A stretch of DNA of 60,940 nucleotides from an uncultured Hyphomicrobiales bacterium (GCA_903931945.1 CAIZEI010000047.1:1-60940); one strand, 5' to 3'; counted from the first letter of the stretch, positions 42,720 through 52,566 are shown. Notes: a model not told the origin generated them from the letters alone. Translations and numbers: made by a program.

Positions 42720-43865
42720 ATGCGTTCAGAGGCAGGATCGAGCATCGAGAGCGCACGGCAATATTCGACGCTGGACGCCATGCGCGGCATTGCCGCCCTC
42801 GCCGTGATTATTCTGCATGAGTATGACATCGCGCGCCCGCTGAAGGCGGCGTCCGCCCCGCTGGCGGTCGATCTGTTTTATATCATCAGCGGTTTTATTG
42901 TGACGCACGCCTATCGCGAAAAGCTCTGCGCCGGACTTGGCGCGCGCCCATTTATGCTCATTCGCCTGATCAGGCTCTATCCATTGTACCTACTGGGGAC
43001 CATCATCGGGATTTTTTATTATGTCCCGCTGTATATCGGCAATGCGGCGTCCCATTCCGCGAACAACACCATCGCCTATATTGTCAGCGTGCTCGATGGA
43101 CTGTTTTTCGCGCCGCAATTTCGCTGGGGCGGGCCATCCCTGTTCTCCGGACAAATGCTGCAGGACGCCAGTTTTCCGCTCAATCTCCCGGCATGGTCGC
43201 TGTTCTACGAACTCGTCGTCAATCTGTTTTTCTGCGTGTTTCTGTTCAGGCTGCGAAAACTGTATCTGTGTGCGCTGATGGCCGCGTGTTTCATCTACAT
43301 GGTTGTCTCGACCCTGCCAGACGGCGGCTTCAACGTCGAACCGCAGATTGCATATATGCCGATGATGATCGCGCGCGCGACATTTTCATTCGCCATGGGC
43401 ATGCTGATTTACGAATTCCACTCCATTCGAATGAAACTGCCGCCTCTCCTGACGCTGGTCCTGTGCGCTTGTGTGTTTTGCCTCGACCCGTCGATTCAAA
43501 ACCGCGCAGCAACCTATGCCATCGTCATCTTTCCGGTTCTGCCGCTTCTGGTCTGGTGCGGGGCGTCTGTCGAGCCGCCGCCGTCGCTGATCCGATCGTT
43601 CAAATGTCTGGGCGCTATTTCCTACACCGTTTACGCCATCCATTATCCGCTGCGATGGGTGTTTACGTCGATGTTATGGGCGTTCAATATCGATCCCGGC
43701 GCAAACGCGCCCTGGACGGCGCTGGTCTTTATCGCCGGACTCATGATCGTGTCGCCATGGATCAATCGCAATTTCGACGCGCCCGTGCGGGCGTTTCTGA
43801 CGCGCGTTTTTCTGCAAAAGCCCGAGCCGCGCGCCGCAGCTGTCGACCCGATTGCGGCCTCATAA
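42720..43865 (+). CDS. Acyltransferase-3 family membrane protein
   Basis: 381 residues from ATG 42720. The start of the fold is typical of OafA/ExoZ-type proteins: STLDAMRGIAALAVIILHEYD with the catalytic-type His. About ten transmembrane segments follow (DLFYIISGFIVTHAY, FMLIRLIRLYPLYLLGTIIGIFY and others). Members transfer acyl groups to surface polysaccharides or lipids from the cytoplasmic to the periplasmic side. Target unknown. Convergent with the second FerA-like gene, 15 bp apart. Confidence 0.88.
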   Translation: MRSEAGSSIESARQYSTLDAMRGIAALAVIILHEYDIARPLKAASAPLAVDLFYIISGFIVTHAYREKLCAGLGARPFMLIRLIRLYPLYLLGTIIGIFYYVPLYIGNAASHSANNTIAYIVSVLDGLFFAPQFRWGGPSLFSGQMLQDASFPLNLPAWSLFYELVVNLFFCVFLFRLRKLYLCALMAACFIYMVVSTLPDGGFNVEPQIAYMPMMIARATFSFAMGMLIYEFHSIRMKLPPLLTLVLCACVFCLDPSIQNRAATYAIVIFPVLPLLVWCGASVEPPPSLIRSFKCLGAISYTVYAIHYPLRWVFTSMLWAFNIDPGANAPWTALVFIAGLMIVSPWINRNFDAPVRAFLTRVFLQKPEPRAAAVDPIAAS

Positions 43866-43880
43866 AACGCGAAAACGCGT

Positions 43881-45995
43881 TCACGCCGCCTCGATCAGCG
43901 CATCGAGGGCGAGGGCTCCCTCGCCGGCGGGCAAAACAAGCACCGGGTTGATATCGATCTCGCGCACATCCGGATGCGCCAGAATAAAGCGCCCCACGCC
44001 CTCTGCGATCCGCGCAGCCGCAGCGATATCGCGCGGGACATCGCCGCGAAAACCCTTGAGCAGCGCTGCGCCTTTCAGCCTGCTGATTTCAGCTGCGATA
44101 ACATCCGCCGAAAGGCCAGCGGGCAGAATGCGCACATCTTTCAGAGCTTCGGCCGTTACGCCGCCGAGCCCCACCAGCAAAACAGCGCCCCACTCGGGAT
44201 CGTTGCGGGCGCCTATAATCAGCTCAACGCCCCTGGGCGACATGGTTTCAACCAGAACGCCATCCAGCTTCACGTCAGGCGCCGCGCGAGCGACATTGGC
44301 GTAAAGGCGCGTCCAGCCCTCGCGCAAGGCCGCAATGTCCGAGACGCCCAGAACCACGCCGCCTGCGTCGCTTTTGTGTGACAATTCAGGCGATTGCGCT
44401 TTCAATACGAGGGGAAAGCCGATGCGCGCGGCGATCGTTTCCGCCTCGTCCAGGTTGCGGGCGAAACCGCCTTCGGGCATCGCCACGCCGAACGTTCGCA
44501 ACAAGTCCTTGGCGCGATATTCGGGAATGGTTCCAACCGGTAATTTCGACGAAGTCGCCACAGCCGCTTTTGCCGGCAATAAAGGCCGCGACGCCCATTG
44601 ATCGAGCCGCGCCAGCGCGCGCATCAATCGCTCCGGGGACCGAAAAAACGGCGCGCCCAATGCGCGAAACTCCGCGATGAGATCGGCGGGCACCTCGGCC
44701 TCGTCGCCCAGCATCGCCAGAAACACCGGCTTCTCCGGCCTGAATTCACGCAAGGCGTCAATGATCAGCTTGTTCTTGCGATGCGCCATCAGCGGGCTGG
44801 AAAAAATCACGCCGAACAGGATCGACCCAAATGCATCATCATCGAGCAACGGCTTCAGAGTTTTGCGATAGAGATCGGGATCGACCAGAGCCTGCGCTGT
44901 CAGATCAAGCGGGTTTGTCGGCAGAATCAATCCTGGCGCAATCGCGCCGATAACCGCGACGGAGGCCGGCGAAAGCGGCGGCGTCGCAAGCCCCAGCAGC
45001 TCGCATGTATCGAGCGTCATCGCCTTGAAGGCGCCTGAATCCGTGATCATCGCCATGCCGCCGCGCGGCAGGCGGGGACTGCGTAGGGCAATTTCGCAGA
45101 CGTCGATCAGTTCTTCGAGGCTTTCGACAAGGCACACGCCCTCGCCTTCAACGCAGGCGCGCATCACATCCCAGTCGCCTGCGATTGCGCCGGTATGCGT
45201 CGCCGCCGAATGCCGCGCCGCCTGCCCCCGGCCCGGGTGCAGCAGAAATACAGGCTTTTTGATCGCCTGCGCCCGAAGCGCCAGATCCAGGAACGCGCGG
45301 GGATTGCGGAACTGCTCGACAACCATCGCAATGCAGGCGTGCGCGGGATCGTCCAGCATCGCGTCGAGAAAATCCTCAACGCCGTTCACCGCCTCATTGC
45401 CGGTCGAAACGGTGCAGGTGAGGCCAATATCCCTCGCGTGCAATGCAGCGCGAACCACAGTCGCCATCGCGCCCGATTGTGAAATAATCGCCACGCCGCG
45501 TCCGTTCGCTGGCGGAAACGGCGCCGCGACGCCGAATGTCAGGCAGATCCCGTCAATATAATTGACGACGCCAAGGCAATTCGGCCCTTCCACCGCCATG
45601 CCGGATTTTTTGGCGATTTCGACAATGGCCGCCTGCGCGGCGCGACCCTCTTCGCCCGCTTCGGCAAACCCGGCGGAAAATACAATGGCGCCGCCAACGC
45701 CGCGCTCGGCGCAGCCCCGCAATGCGTCAAGAACGCCCTTGTGCGGGATCGCCATGACCGCAGCGTCAACGCCTTCAGGCAGGTCGCGCGTTGAAGGGAT
45801 GCATGCGCGCCCGTTAATTTCGGAACGCGAGGGATTGACGAGATGGATCTCTCCCTTGAATCCGAACCGTTCGAGATTTGCCAGAACTCCGCCGCCGAGC
45901 GAACCGGGCGTTGACGAAGCCCCGACAATAGCAACCGAACGCGGCGCGAGCAGGCGCCGGATCGCGGCCCGCCGCGCGTTGACATCCTCATTCAT
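43881..45995 (-). CDS. ferA: NDP-forming acyl-CoA ligase (FerA-like), copy 2
   Basis: 704 residues from ATG 45995, overlapping the end of the upstream hydratase-lyase gene. Same domain order as copy 1: CoA-binding domain (LLAPRSVAIVGASSTPGSLGG), ligase domains with ATHTGAIAGDWDVM, and an ATP-grasp domain (ARIGFPLVLKAQSPELSHKSDAGGV) ending EIDINPVLVL. The two copies are clearly homologous but divergent, and copy 2 is not a recent duplicate. Expected to activate a hydroxycinnamate or similar acid for its partner. Confidence 0.8.
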   Translation of the reverse strand: MNEDVNARRAAIRRLLAPRSVAIVGASSTPGSLGGGVLANLERFGFKGEIHLVNPSRSEINGRACIPSTRDLPEGVDAAVMAIPHKGVLDALRGCAERGVGGAIVFSAGFAEAGEEGRAAQAAIVEIAKKSGMAVEGPNCLGVVNYIDGICLTFGVAAPFPPANGRGVAIISQSGAMATVVRAALHARDIGLTCTVSTGNEAVNGVEDFLDAMLDDPAHACIAMVVEQFRNPRAFLDLALRAQAIKKPVFLLHPGRGQAARHSAATHTGAIAGDWDVMRACVEGEGVCLVESLEELIDVCEIALRSPRLPRGGMAMITDSGAFKAMTLDTCELLGLATPPLSPASVAVIGAIAPGLILPTNPLDLTAQALVDPDLYRKTLKPLLDDDAFGSILFGVIFSSPLMAHRKNKLIIDALREFRPEKPVFLAMLGDEAEVPADLIAEFRALGAPFFRSPERLMRALARLDQWASRPLLPAKAAVATSSKLPVGTIPEYRAKDLLRTFGVAMPEGGFARNLDEAETIAARIGFPLVLKAQSPELSHKSDAGGVVLGVSDIAALREGWTRLYANVARAAPDVKLDGVLVETMSPRGVELIIGARNDPEWGAVLLVGLGGVTAEALKDVRILPAGLSADVIAAEISRLKGAALLKGFRGDVPRDIAAAARIAEGVGRFILAHPDVREIDINPVLVLPAGEGALALDALIEAA

Positions 45996-46833
45996 CGCGC
46001 TTGTAAGCCCCCAGACCGGGCCGGAACGATTTTTCGTCGAGAAATTGCTTGAGCCCCTTGGCGCGCCCGCCCTCCGTATCAAGGAAACGGGATTGATGGC
46101 TTTTGGCCATCAGATACTCATCCGACAATTCCCACGACATGCCCTGTGTCGAACGCACTGCCTGCTTGGCTGCATTCAGGACTGCGGGGTTTTTGCCCAG
46201 CAATTCAAGCGCAAGTTCTTTTGTCGTTTCGCGCAGTTTCGCCAGCGGCACCGCCTGATTGACGAGCCCCATTTCGGCGGCCTTTTTTCCGTCAAACGTC
46301 TTGCCGGTCATGATGTAATACATGGCGTCGCGGTGACGCATGGTCTGCACAACCGAGCGGGTGACGTTGCCGCCCGGAATGATGCCCCAGTTGATTTCCG
46401 ACAGGCCGAATTGCGCTTCTTCCGCCGCAATCGCCAGATCGCAGCCCACCAGCGGCGTAAAGCCGCCGCCAAAGCACCAGCCATTGACCATTGCGATGGT
46501 CGGTTTGGAATAGGCGGACAGCATCCGCCACTGCCACTGCCAGGCGGAACGGCGACCATGCACCTGTTCGATATAGGGCAGATGATCGAGCGCGCGGAAA
46601 TATTCGCGCAAGTCCATTCCAGCGGTAAAACTCTCGCCGGCGCCAGTCAGCACCAGCACGCCGGCATCCTTGTCGAGTTCGACCGCGTCGAGCGCCTCAA
46701 CCATATCGTTGTTGAGCCCGGGGCTCATGGCGTTGCGTTTTCCCGGGCGATTCAACGTGACCCAGGCGATCCGGTCTTCGACTTCGACCAGCACATTTTG
46801 CCAATCGCCGAGTTTACGCGCTGTACCGGACAT
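45988..46833 (-). CDS. ferB: Hydroxycinnamoyl-CoA hydratase-lyase, copy 2
   Basis: 281 residues. Same family as the gene at 33051 and, by eye, even nearer to the Pseudomonas HCHL: NRPGKRNAMSPGLN, GMDLREYFR with Tyr78, NGWCFGGGFTPLVGCDLAI, GLSEINWGIIPGGNV with Glu146, MTGKTFDGKKAAEMGLVN and KQFLDEKSFRPGLGAYKRD. It should convert feruloyl- or coumaroyl-CoA to the aromatic aldehyde and acetyl-CoA. Overlaps the start of ferA copy 2 by eight bases. Confidence 0.88.
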   Translation of the reverse strand: MSGTARKLGDWQNVLVEVEDRIAWVTLNRPGKRNAMSPGLNNDMVEALDAVELDKDAGVLVLTGAGESFTAGMDLREYFRALDHLPYIEQVHGRRSAWQWQWRMLSAYSKPTIAMVNGWCFGGGFTPLVGCDLAIAAEEAQFGLSEINWGIIPGGNVTRSVVQTMRHRDAMYYIMTGKTFDGKKAAEMGLVNQAVPLAKLRETTKELALELLGKNPAVLNAAKQAVRSTQGMSWELSDEYLMAKSHQSRFLDTEGGRAKGLKQFLDEKSFRPGLGAYKRDE

Positions 46834-46881
46834 CGTTCGCTCCCCTGAAATTTCGCCGGCTGACGCCGCCTGACACTCTCT

Positions 46882-47637
46882 CTAGCGCAAAGCGTTTTGA
46901 TTGCGCAAATCGCCTTCGAAACCGACGAGGCGCTTTTTCCCGGGATGATTGTTCATCGCAATCTCCGCAATGAGTTTCTTGACAATGGCGTCAGCGAACT
47001 GGTCGAGTTCCTTGATGGCGATGACAAAGGCGCCCTCGCCACCGATGACGGAATCGCGATAATAGTCGTCAAGATCAGGTTCGATCGTCAGGATTGGCAG
47101 GCCGTTGATCACCACGCCCTTGCGCACAGCTTCGTCCCGCGCCGTTTCGGCCAGGCGTCCACTGTTGTTCGAGCCATCGCCTGAAATATCGATCACCTGA
47201 CGCTCGCCCTTGTAAGGCCCCTGATTGAGCAACGCCATGGAATGATCGATTGCGCCGCTGAGCGATGTGCCGCCGCCAAAAATGCGCCGGGGCACCGCGG
47301 CGATGGCGTCCGACGCAGCCTTGCTGGACGCCTCATCTTTCACCAGCATCCAGGGAATGACTTCGGCCTGCAACCGTGGCCCGGTCCATTGAAACAAGGT
47401 CACGGCAATCGCGCCGTTGAGGCCTGATTGAATGGCCGACAGGACTTTCGCGTCCCGCAGCGCCGCGACATAGCCTTGCTTCTGCAATTCAAACCGTCTT
47501 GGCGTGACGCTGCCGGACGCATCCACGGCGAGAACCAGTTGAATATCGACCGGCGTTTGCGCACGCGCGCCGGAAAATGGCAGCGCACACACGATCGCAG
47601 CCGCGCACAGGCGTATTTTGTTCAGGGACAGGCGCAT
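46882..47637 (-). CDS. DUF1194 family exported von Willebrand factor A-like protein
   Basis: 251 residues with a signal peptide (MRLSLNKIRLCAAAIVCALP, cleavage after ARA). The mature protein has the metal-ion-dependent adhesion site of vWA domains (LAVDASGSV) near residue 38-46, plus FGGGTSLSGAIDHSMALL and DISGDGSNNSGR, which supply the other ligands. Periplasmic or extracellular; binding partner unknown. Located between ferB copy 2 and a TctC-type gene on the same strand. Confidence 0.88.
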   Translation of the reverse strand: MRLSLNKIRLCAAAIVCALPFSGARAQTPVDIQLVLAVDASGSVTPRRFELQKQGYVAALRDAKVLSAIQSGLNGAIAVTLFQWTGPRLQAEVIPWMLVKDEASSKAASDAIAAVPRRIFGGGTSLSGAIDHSMALLNQGPYKGERQVIDISGDGSNNSGRLAETARDEAVRKGVVINGLPILTIEPDLDDYYRDSVIGGEGAFVIAIKELDQFADAIVKKLIAEIAMNNHPGKKRLVGFEGDLRNQNALR

Positions 47638-47644
47638 GACACCC

Positions 47645-48676
47645 TCACTGTTTTGATAAATCGCGCAAGCGTTGAAGCGTCGTTGCCGGCGCAGAATAGC
47701 TTTTCGAAATCAGGTCGGCCATGGCCTCGCCGCCAAGACGCGAATTGACAACGAGGCTCAGCTTTTCAGTCTCCGCCAGGAATGCGCTGTCGTCAAATAC
47801 ACGCTGAAACGCCAGGCGCAGCGCGCCGACGCGATCTTGTGGAACGCCCGGCGGCGCAAGATAGGGCCGACCCAAAGCCAGCGGCGCCTGCGCGACTTCC
47901 ACCAGCGCGCGGTCATCGGGATCAGTCACCAGATCATGCAAAAATGGCGTCGCGCCCAGCGCAGACTCCCGCGTCGTTCCGTATTGCAGGGCCAGACTGA
48001 CTTTGCGATCGCGCAACCATTCGGCGCGTGTGGCTTGCAGCGCGGTCCAGAACACGCAGGGATGGCCCTCGACCTCGCCCTTCTCCATTGCCAGAAACAC
48101 ATCGGGCTGGCCCGGATAGCCAAACACCAGCCGCAGTCTTGTTCGCAGAACCGCGTTGATCAGTCGCGCAAAAAAGCTTGGATTGGAGTTGGCGCCCGAG
48201 GAGCCCATGGTGATTTCGCGGGCGCGCAAATCATCAACTGATTTGATTGTATCCGCACCCCAGATGGTCATCACGCAGGTTTCGCTGCTCGGCGAGGCCA
48301 GCCAGCTGAATTTCAGCGGATCGAAATCCGCCTCTTTCGTGCCGAGCATGGGCTCGAATGGGACGCTCCCCTGGATTGCGGCGATCACGCTGCCATCGCG
48401 CGGCGCCGTGTGATAGAGCGCGTTGACCGCCGCCAGTCCTCCGGCGCCGGGTTGGTTGCGCACAACGATCGCAGGATTTCCCGGGATATATTGCGGCAGA
48501 TAGCGCTGGATTGTTCTGGCCATCAGGTCATAACTGCCGCCAGCCGTGGACGACATCACCATGGAAATGGTTTTGCCCCGATAAAAATCGGCAACGGCGC
48601 TTTCGTCGGCGACAGCGGCGCCCGGAAACGCTCCCGCCATGACGGTGAAAATGGCTGTTATCGTCCGCGCAAACAT
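47645..48676 (-). CDS. Bug/TctC-family substrate-binding protein, copy 2
   Basis: 343 residues from ATG 48676, whose first bases overlap the stop of the SDR gene upstream (ATGA). Signal peptide with cleavage near AVA-DE. The periplasmic-receptor pattern is present, with variation: ISMVMSSTAGGSYDLMAR in place of the usual VPFxPGGxxD, then VVRNQPGAGGLAAVNALYHTAPRDG, and EVEGHPCVFW. The sequence resembles the subset annotated as tripartite tricarboxylate transporter family receptors without membrane partners. Co-transcribed with the SDR gene. Confidence 0.82.
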   Translation of the reverse strand: MFARTITAIFTVMAGAFPGAAVADESAVADFYRGKTISMVMSSTAGGSYDLMARTIQRYLPQYIPGNPAIVVRNQPGAGGLAAVNALYHTAPRDGSVIAAIQGSVPFEPMLGTKEADFDPLKFSWLASPSSETCVMTIWGADTIKSVDDLRAREITMGSSGANSNPSFFARLINAVLRTRLRLVFGYPGQPDVFLAMEKGEVEGHPCVFWTALQATRAEWLRDRKVSLALQYGTTRESALGATPFLHDLVTDPDDRALVEVAQAPLALGRPYLAPPGVPQDRVGALRLAFQRVFDDSAFLAETEKLSLVVNSRLGGEAMADLISKSYSAPATTLQRLRDLSKQ

Positions 48677-49476
48677 CAATGCATGGCCTTGCCGCCATCG
48701 ACATTGATGGTCTGTCCGGTGATGAAATCGCTGGCCTGCGTAGATAAAAACATGACCGCGCCAACCAGATCCTCCGGCATTTGCGCGCGCTGGAACGAGC
48801 GACCATCGACACGTGTCGCCAGATAGTTGCCCGAAGAACTTGCAACCTGCGTTTCGCTCAGCGTTGCGCCCGGCGTAATCGCGTTGACATTGATTCCATA
48901 TTCGCCCAATTCCCGCGCCAGCGCCCGCGTCAGGCCGACCACGCCGGCTTTCGAGGTGGTGTAATGCAGGCGCAGGGGCGTGCCCTCCCAGACGCGGCTC
49001 GACGAAATATTGACAATCTTGCCGCGCCTGTTGGCTTTCATCGTGGGCGCGACGGCGCGGCAGCAGAGAAACATGCCGCGCAGGTTGACCTCCATCACGC
49101 GGTCCCATTCCTCCACCGGAATTTCCATCCAGTCGCGGCGCGGCAGCACGCTCATCAGGGACGCGTTGTTGACAAGGACGTCGATGGTTCCGAATTTTTC
49201 GAGCGCGGCTCTGGCCATCGCCTCCACATTTGCAGCGCTGGAAATATCGCAGCGCAGTCCGATGGCCTCATAGCCATCGGCGACGATATCCAGCGCCACC
49301 GCCTGCGCGCCCTCGCCGTCGACATCGGCGGCGACAACCTTTGCCCCGGCATGAGCGAATTCACGCGCGTAAATCTTGCCGATGCCCTTGCCGCCGCCTG
49401 TTATCACGACCACGCGACCGCGGAGATCGAACCGGTCGGTGGCGACTTGAGAAATCGGTTTGTTTTGTGTGGCCAC
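48676..49476 (-). CDS. Short-chain dehydrogenase/reductase, classical
   Basis: 266 residues; GTG 49476 is selected as start because GGAGG stands six bases before it. NAD-binding TGGGKGIG at 26-33, D-V-D after the second strand (VAADVDG) suggesting NAD preference, NNAS at 103-106, catalytic Ser158/Ser159, Tyr172 and Lys176 (YTTSK), and the C-terminal FITGQTINVDGGKAM. Belongs to the FabG-like group; might oxidise a benzylic or hydroxyacyl alcohol of the catabolic pathway. Coupled to the TctC-like gene by ATGA. Confidence 0.88.
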   Translation of the reverse strand: MATQNKPISQVATDRFDLRGRVVVITGGGKGIGKIYAREFAHAGAKVVAADVDGEGAQAVALDIVADGYEAIGLRCDISSAANVEAMARAALEKFGTIDVLVNNASLMSVLPRRDWMEIPVEEWDRVMEVNLRGMFLCCRAVAPTMKANRRGKIVNISSSRVWEGTPLRLHYTTSKAGVVGLTRALARELGEYGINVNAITPGATLSETQVASSSGNYLATRVDGRSFQRAQMPEDLVGAVMFLSTQASDFITGQTINVDGGKAMH

Positions 49477-49563
49477 GTTTGCCTCCGGAATATGTTGGGC
49501 AGGACATTCCACTGTTGCGACAAGGCGCGCAAGTGGCGGGGCGCGGCTTCGCCCCACCCCCTG

Positions 49564-49587
49564 CCCCTCTCCGTAAACGGGGAGGAG
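49564..49587. repeat. REP-like GC-rich palindrome, copy 3
   Basis: CCCCTCTCCGTAAACGGGGAGGAG, in the divergent gap between the SDR and ABC binding-protein genes. Preceded by another GC-rich inverted pair (GGGGCG...CGCCCC). Same family as 53545 and 60428. Confidence 0.55.
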
Positions 49588-49675
49588 AGATCACACGCGC
49601 CCACAAACAACTTGACCCGCCTGCCCTTCCCCGCCAAATGTCCGGCCACACGGGCGCGGGGGTTGGTCCACAGTG

Positions 49676-50710
49676 ATGTCGCATCGTTTCAAAAACTTCG
49701 GAGCGGCCCTTGCCGCAGGACTTTGCGTTGGTCTCGCCATTGCGCCCGCTCAGGCCCAAACCCCCTCCTGGTTCGACCCGAGCCTTGCGGACGCGGCCAA
49801 AAAAGAGGGCTCGCTGACCGTTTACTCCACCACCAACGAGGAAGAAGGCCTGCCGCTCTGGAAGCCTTTCGAGGAGGCTGTGGGCGTCAAGGTCAATTAC
49901 GTGCGGGCTTCGGATTCCGCGCTTCTGGCGCGCGTGCTGATCGAAAATCGCGCCGGGCAGCACTCCTGGGATGTGATGCAGACCGCCAATGTCAATAAAA
50001 TCCCGCCAGAATTTCTTCTGCGCTACACCCCGCCGGAAGCCAAAAATCTGATGCCGGACGCCATAGACCCCGACGGGCGCTGGTTTGGCGTCTATTCCAA
50101 TTACAATTCTCCCGCCTACAATACCAAATACGTCAAGCGCGAGGACCTTCCCAAAACCTATGAGGATTTCGCCAAACACAAGGAATGGGCGGGCAAGGTT
50201 GCGCTCGATGGCACCGACGACGCCTTCATGACCGCGATCCTGCTGTTCTATGGCGAGGACAAGGGTCTCAAACTGCTGAAGGACATTATTTCCGCCGTTC
50301 AGCCGATCACCATCAATGGCCATCTGGCGGTGGCGCGCGCAGTCGGTTCGGGCGAATACTGGTTCGCCCTCAATAATTACGTGAACCTGACGCTGAATGC
50401 GAAATTCGGCGGCGCCCCGACAGACTTTTTCGTGATCGACCCCGCGCCGCTGTTTTTCGGACAGGTCGGCGTCGCCGCCCTCGCGCCCCACCCCGCAACC
50501 GCCAAGCTGGCCGCCAACTACTCGATCAGCCGCGAGGCGCAGGCTTTTCTGACCAAATTCGGGCGGATTCCCACGCGCGCGGATGTCACGCCCAACCCGC
50601 CTGATATCTTTGACGCCTTCAAAGGCGTCAAAACCCAGACCGTTCTGCTATCGACGGATGAAGATCGCAAACGTATAAAGCAGTTCAACGATCTGTTTCA
50701 GCCGCGATAG
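49676..50710 (+). CDS. ABC transporter substrate-binding protein, Fe3+/family 1 type, with permease
   Basis: 344 residues from the second of two adjacent start codons (ATG 49676). Signal peptide with cleavage after AQA near 27. The mature N-terminus (QTPSWFDPSLADAAKKEGSLTVYSTTNEEEGLPLWKPFE) parallels the protein at 39390-40406 over the whole length. Periplasmic receptor for the permease encoded next, seven bases away. The ligand is uncertain: the family includes iron, thiamine and phosphonate receptors, and the tyrosine ligands of Fe3+ types are not obvious. Confidence 0.85.
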   Translation: MSHRFKNFGAALAAGLCVGLAIAPAQAQTPSWFDPSLADAAKKEGSLTVYSTTNEEEGLPLWKPFEEAVGVKVNYVRASDSALLARVLIENRAGQHSWDVMQTANVNKIPPEFLLRYTPPEAKNLMPDAIDPDGRWFGVYSNYNSPAYNTKYVKREDLPKTYEDFAKHKEWAGKVALDGTDDAFMTAILLFYGEDKGLKLLKDIISAVQPITINGHLAVARAVGSGEYWFALNNYVNLTLNAKFGGAPTDFFVIDPAPLFFGQVGVAALAPHPATAKLAANYSISREAQAFLTKFGRIPTRADVTPNPPDIFDAFKGVKTQTVLLSTDEDRKRIKQFNDLFQPR

Positions 50711-50713
50711 GGA

Positions 50714-52519
50714 GTGACGACGCTTGAGAATGAGCCATCTGTGACTGCGATCCAGCCTGACCTCAAAGCGGGGAACAGTGTCACTTTTGCGCGCGACAAA
50801 CGCCCGCCGATCAAACCGGCGGCGGTTTGGCTTGCCGTCTGCGGGGTGATCTGCGCGTGGTTCGTGATCGTGCCGATGGCGGCGCTGTTCTATACCGGCT
50901 TTACAGAAGACACCGGCTTTGGCCCCGGCCCCTTCACGCTCGATAATTTCGTGGAGGCCTATGGCCGCTGGAGCATCCTCAAAGTCTTCAGCAATTCGCT
51001 GATTTTTGCGACGGGAACAGCCGCGCTGACCTTTCTGATGGGCGGGGCTGTCGCAACGGTCGTCGAACGAACCGATGCGCCGGGGCGCGAAATCTTCCAT
51101 TCACTGGCGCTGATTTCCTTCGCCCTGCCGGGCCTGCTGCTCGCCATGGCGTGGACGCTGACGCTGTCGCCCAATATCGGCTGGTTCAACGGGCTTTATA
51201 AAAGCGTCACCGGCTCAACGGCGCCGCTGCTCAACATCTACACCATGCCCGGTATGATCTGGGCGCTGTCGTCGCACTATTTCCCCCTTGCCTATCTCCT
51301 GCTCGGCCCTGCCCTGCGGATGCTGGATGTGCGCATGGAGGAAGCGTCCACCATGTCCGGCGCGCGGTCCGCGCAAACGGTTGGCCGCGTAACCCTGCCG
51401 ATCCTGCGGCCGGCGATCCTGTCAACGATCCTGCTGCTCTTCGTGCGCGGCATCGAGAGTTTCGACGTGCCCCGGCTGATTGGCAATCCTGCGCGCATAA
51501 ACGTGTTTACGACCGAGGTGCAGCGCGCGACCGGGCAGACAACGCCGGAATTCGGCGTCGCCAGTGCCCTGTCCCTTTCGCTGCTGGCGATCTGCATCGT
51601 GGCCGTGTATTTTTATCGCCGCGCCACCGCCAATGCGCAGGCCTATGCGACTGTCACCGGCAAGGGCTACAAGCCCGTGCCAATTGAGCTTGGCGTCTGG
51701 CGCTGGCCGGTTTCCATTGCGCTGACGCTGATGTTTGCGCTGGCGCTCGGCCTGCCGCTGCTGACGCTGATCTGGCAGTCGTTTTTCCGCAATCTGGCGA
51801 CGCCGTTCATGACGCCGACATCGCCTTTCACGATGGCGAACTACGCATTCATCCTGAACTATCCGATCTTTGTGGAAGCTGTGCGCACAAGCGTGCTTCT
51901 GGCAGCGATGGCGGCGACATTTGTCGTGTTGCTGACCTTCGCCTGCGCCTGGGTGACGCAACGCGGCGCGGTCCGCTATGGCTGGGTGCTGGACGCGCTG
52001 GCCTTCAGCCCGATTGCTGTCCCAAGCGTCATTATCGGCGCGAGCGTGCTGTTCGCGTATCTTGTTCTGCCGATCCCCGTCTACAATACGATCTGGATAT
52101 TGCTCATCGCCTATATCACCCTCTATTTGCCCTACGGGATGCGTTTTGCCACCAGCGGTCTGACGCAAATCCACAAGGAGCTTGAGGAAGCCGCCGAAAT
52201 GGCGGGCGCAGGCTCGCTGCGCATGTTTGTGCGCATCCTGTTGCCCCTGCTGGCGCCCGTGATCATCGCCGCCTGGCTCTATGTTTTCGTGCTGGCTGTG
52301 CGCGAACTGTCCGCCTCTGTATTTCTCGTTGGCCCCGGCACGCACGTGCTCGGAACCATCAGCCTGACAATGTGGGAGGAAGGCGGCAGCTACGGCGCGG
52401 TCTGCGCGCTGGGCGTCATTCAAATTCTGCCGCTGGTGGCGATTGTCGCGGGGCTGCGCTGGTTCGAGCGCAAGGTGAGCGCGCGGCTGCGCGGCGATGG
52501 CCCGGCAGGAGTGGCGTAG
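50714..52519 (+). CDS. ABC transporter permease, fused double-domain type
   Basis: 601 residues, about 12 transmembrane helices, in two homologous halves as in FbpB/ThiP/AfuB. The first EAA loop (MEEASTMSGARSAQTVGRVTLP) is near residue 208; the second (LEEAAEMAGAGSLRMFVRILLP) is near 489. These loops contact the ATPase. The start at GTG 50714 has its Shine-Dalgarno GGGAG too close; a TTG three codons later is an alternative. No ABC ATPase is encoded here or elsewhere in the window, so the transporter must borrow one. Confidence 0.9.
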   Translation: MTTLENEPSVTAIQPDLKAGNSVTFARDKRPPIKPAAVWLAVCGVICAWFVIVPMAALFYTGFTEDTGFGPGPFTLDNFVEAYGRWSILKVFSNSLIFATGTAALTFLMGGAVATVVERTDAPGREIFHSLALISFALPGLLLAMAWTLTLSPNIGWFNGLYKSVTGSTAPLLNIYTMPGMIWALSSHYFPLAYLLLGPALRMLDVRMEEASTMSGARSAQTVGRVTLPILRPAILSTILLLFVRGIESFDVPRLIGNPARINVFTTEVQRATGQTTPEFGVASALSLSLLAICIVAVYFYRRATANAQAYATVTGKGYKPVPIELGVWRWPVSIALTLMFALALGLPLLTLIWQSFFRNLATPFMTPTSPFTMANYAFILNYPIFVEAVRTSVLLAAMAATFVVLLTFACAWVTQRGAVRYGWVLDALAFSPIAVPSVIIGASVLFAYLVLPIPVYNTIWILLIAYITLYLPYGMRFATSGLTQIHKELEEAAEMAGAGSLRMFVRILLPLLAPVIIAAWLYVFVLAVRELSASVFLVGPGTHVLGTISLTMWEEGGSYGAVCALGVIQILPLVAIVAGLRWFERKVSARLRGDGPAGVA

Positions 52520-52566
52520 GCCGCAAGAACAAGTTAAAGTCGCTGCATCGAATTGAGGAGACAGAG

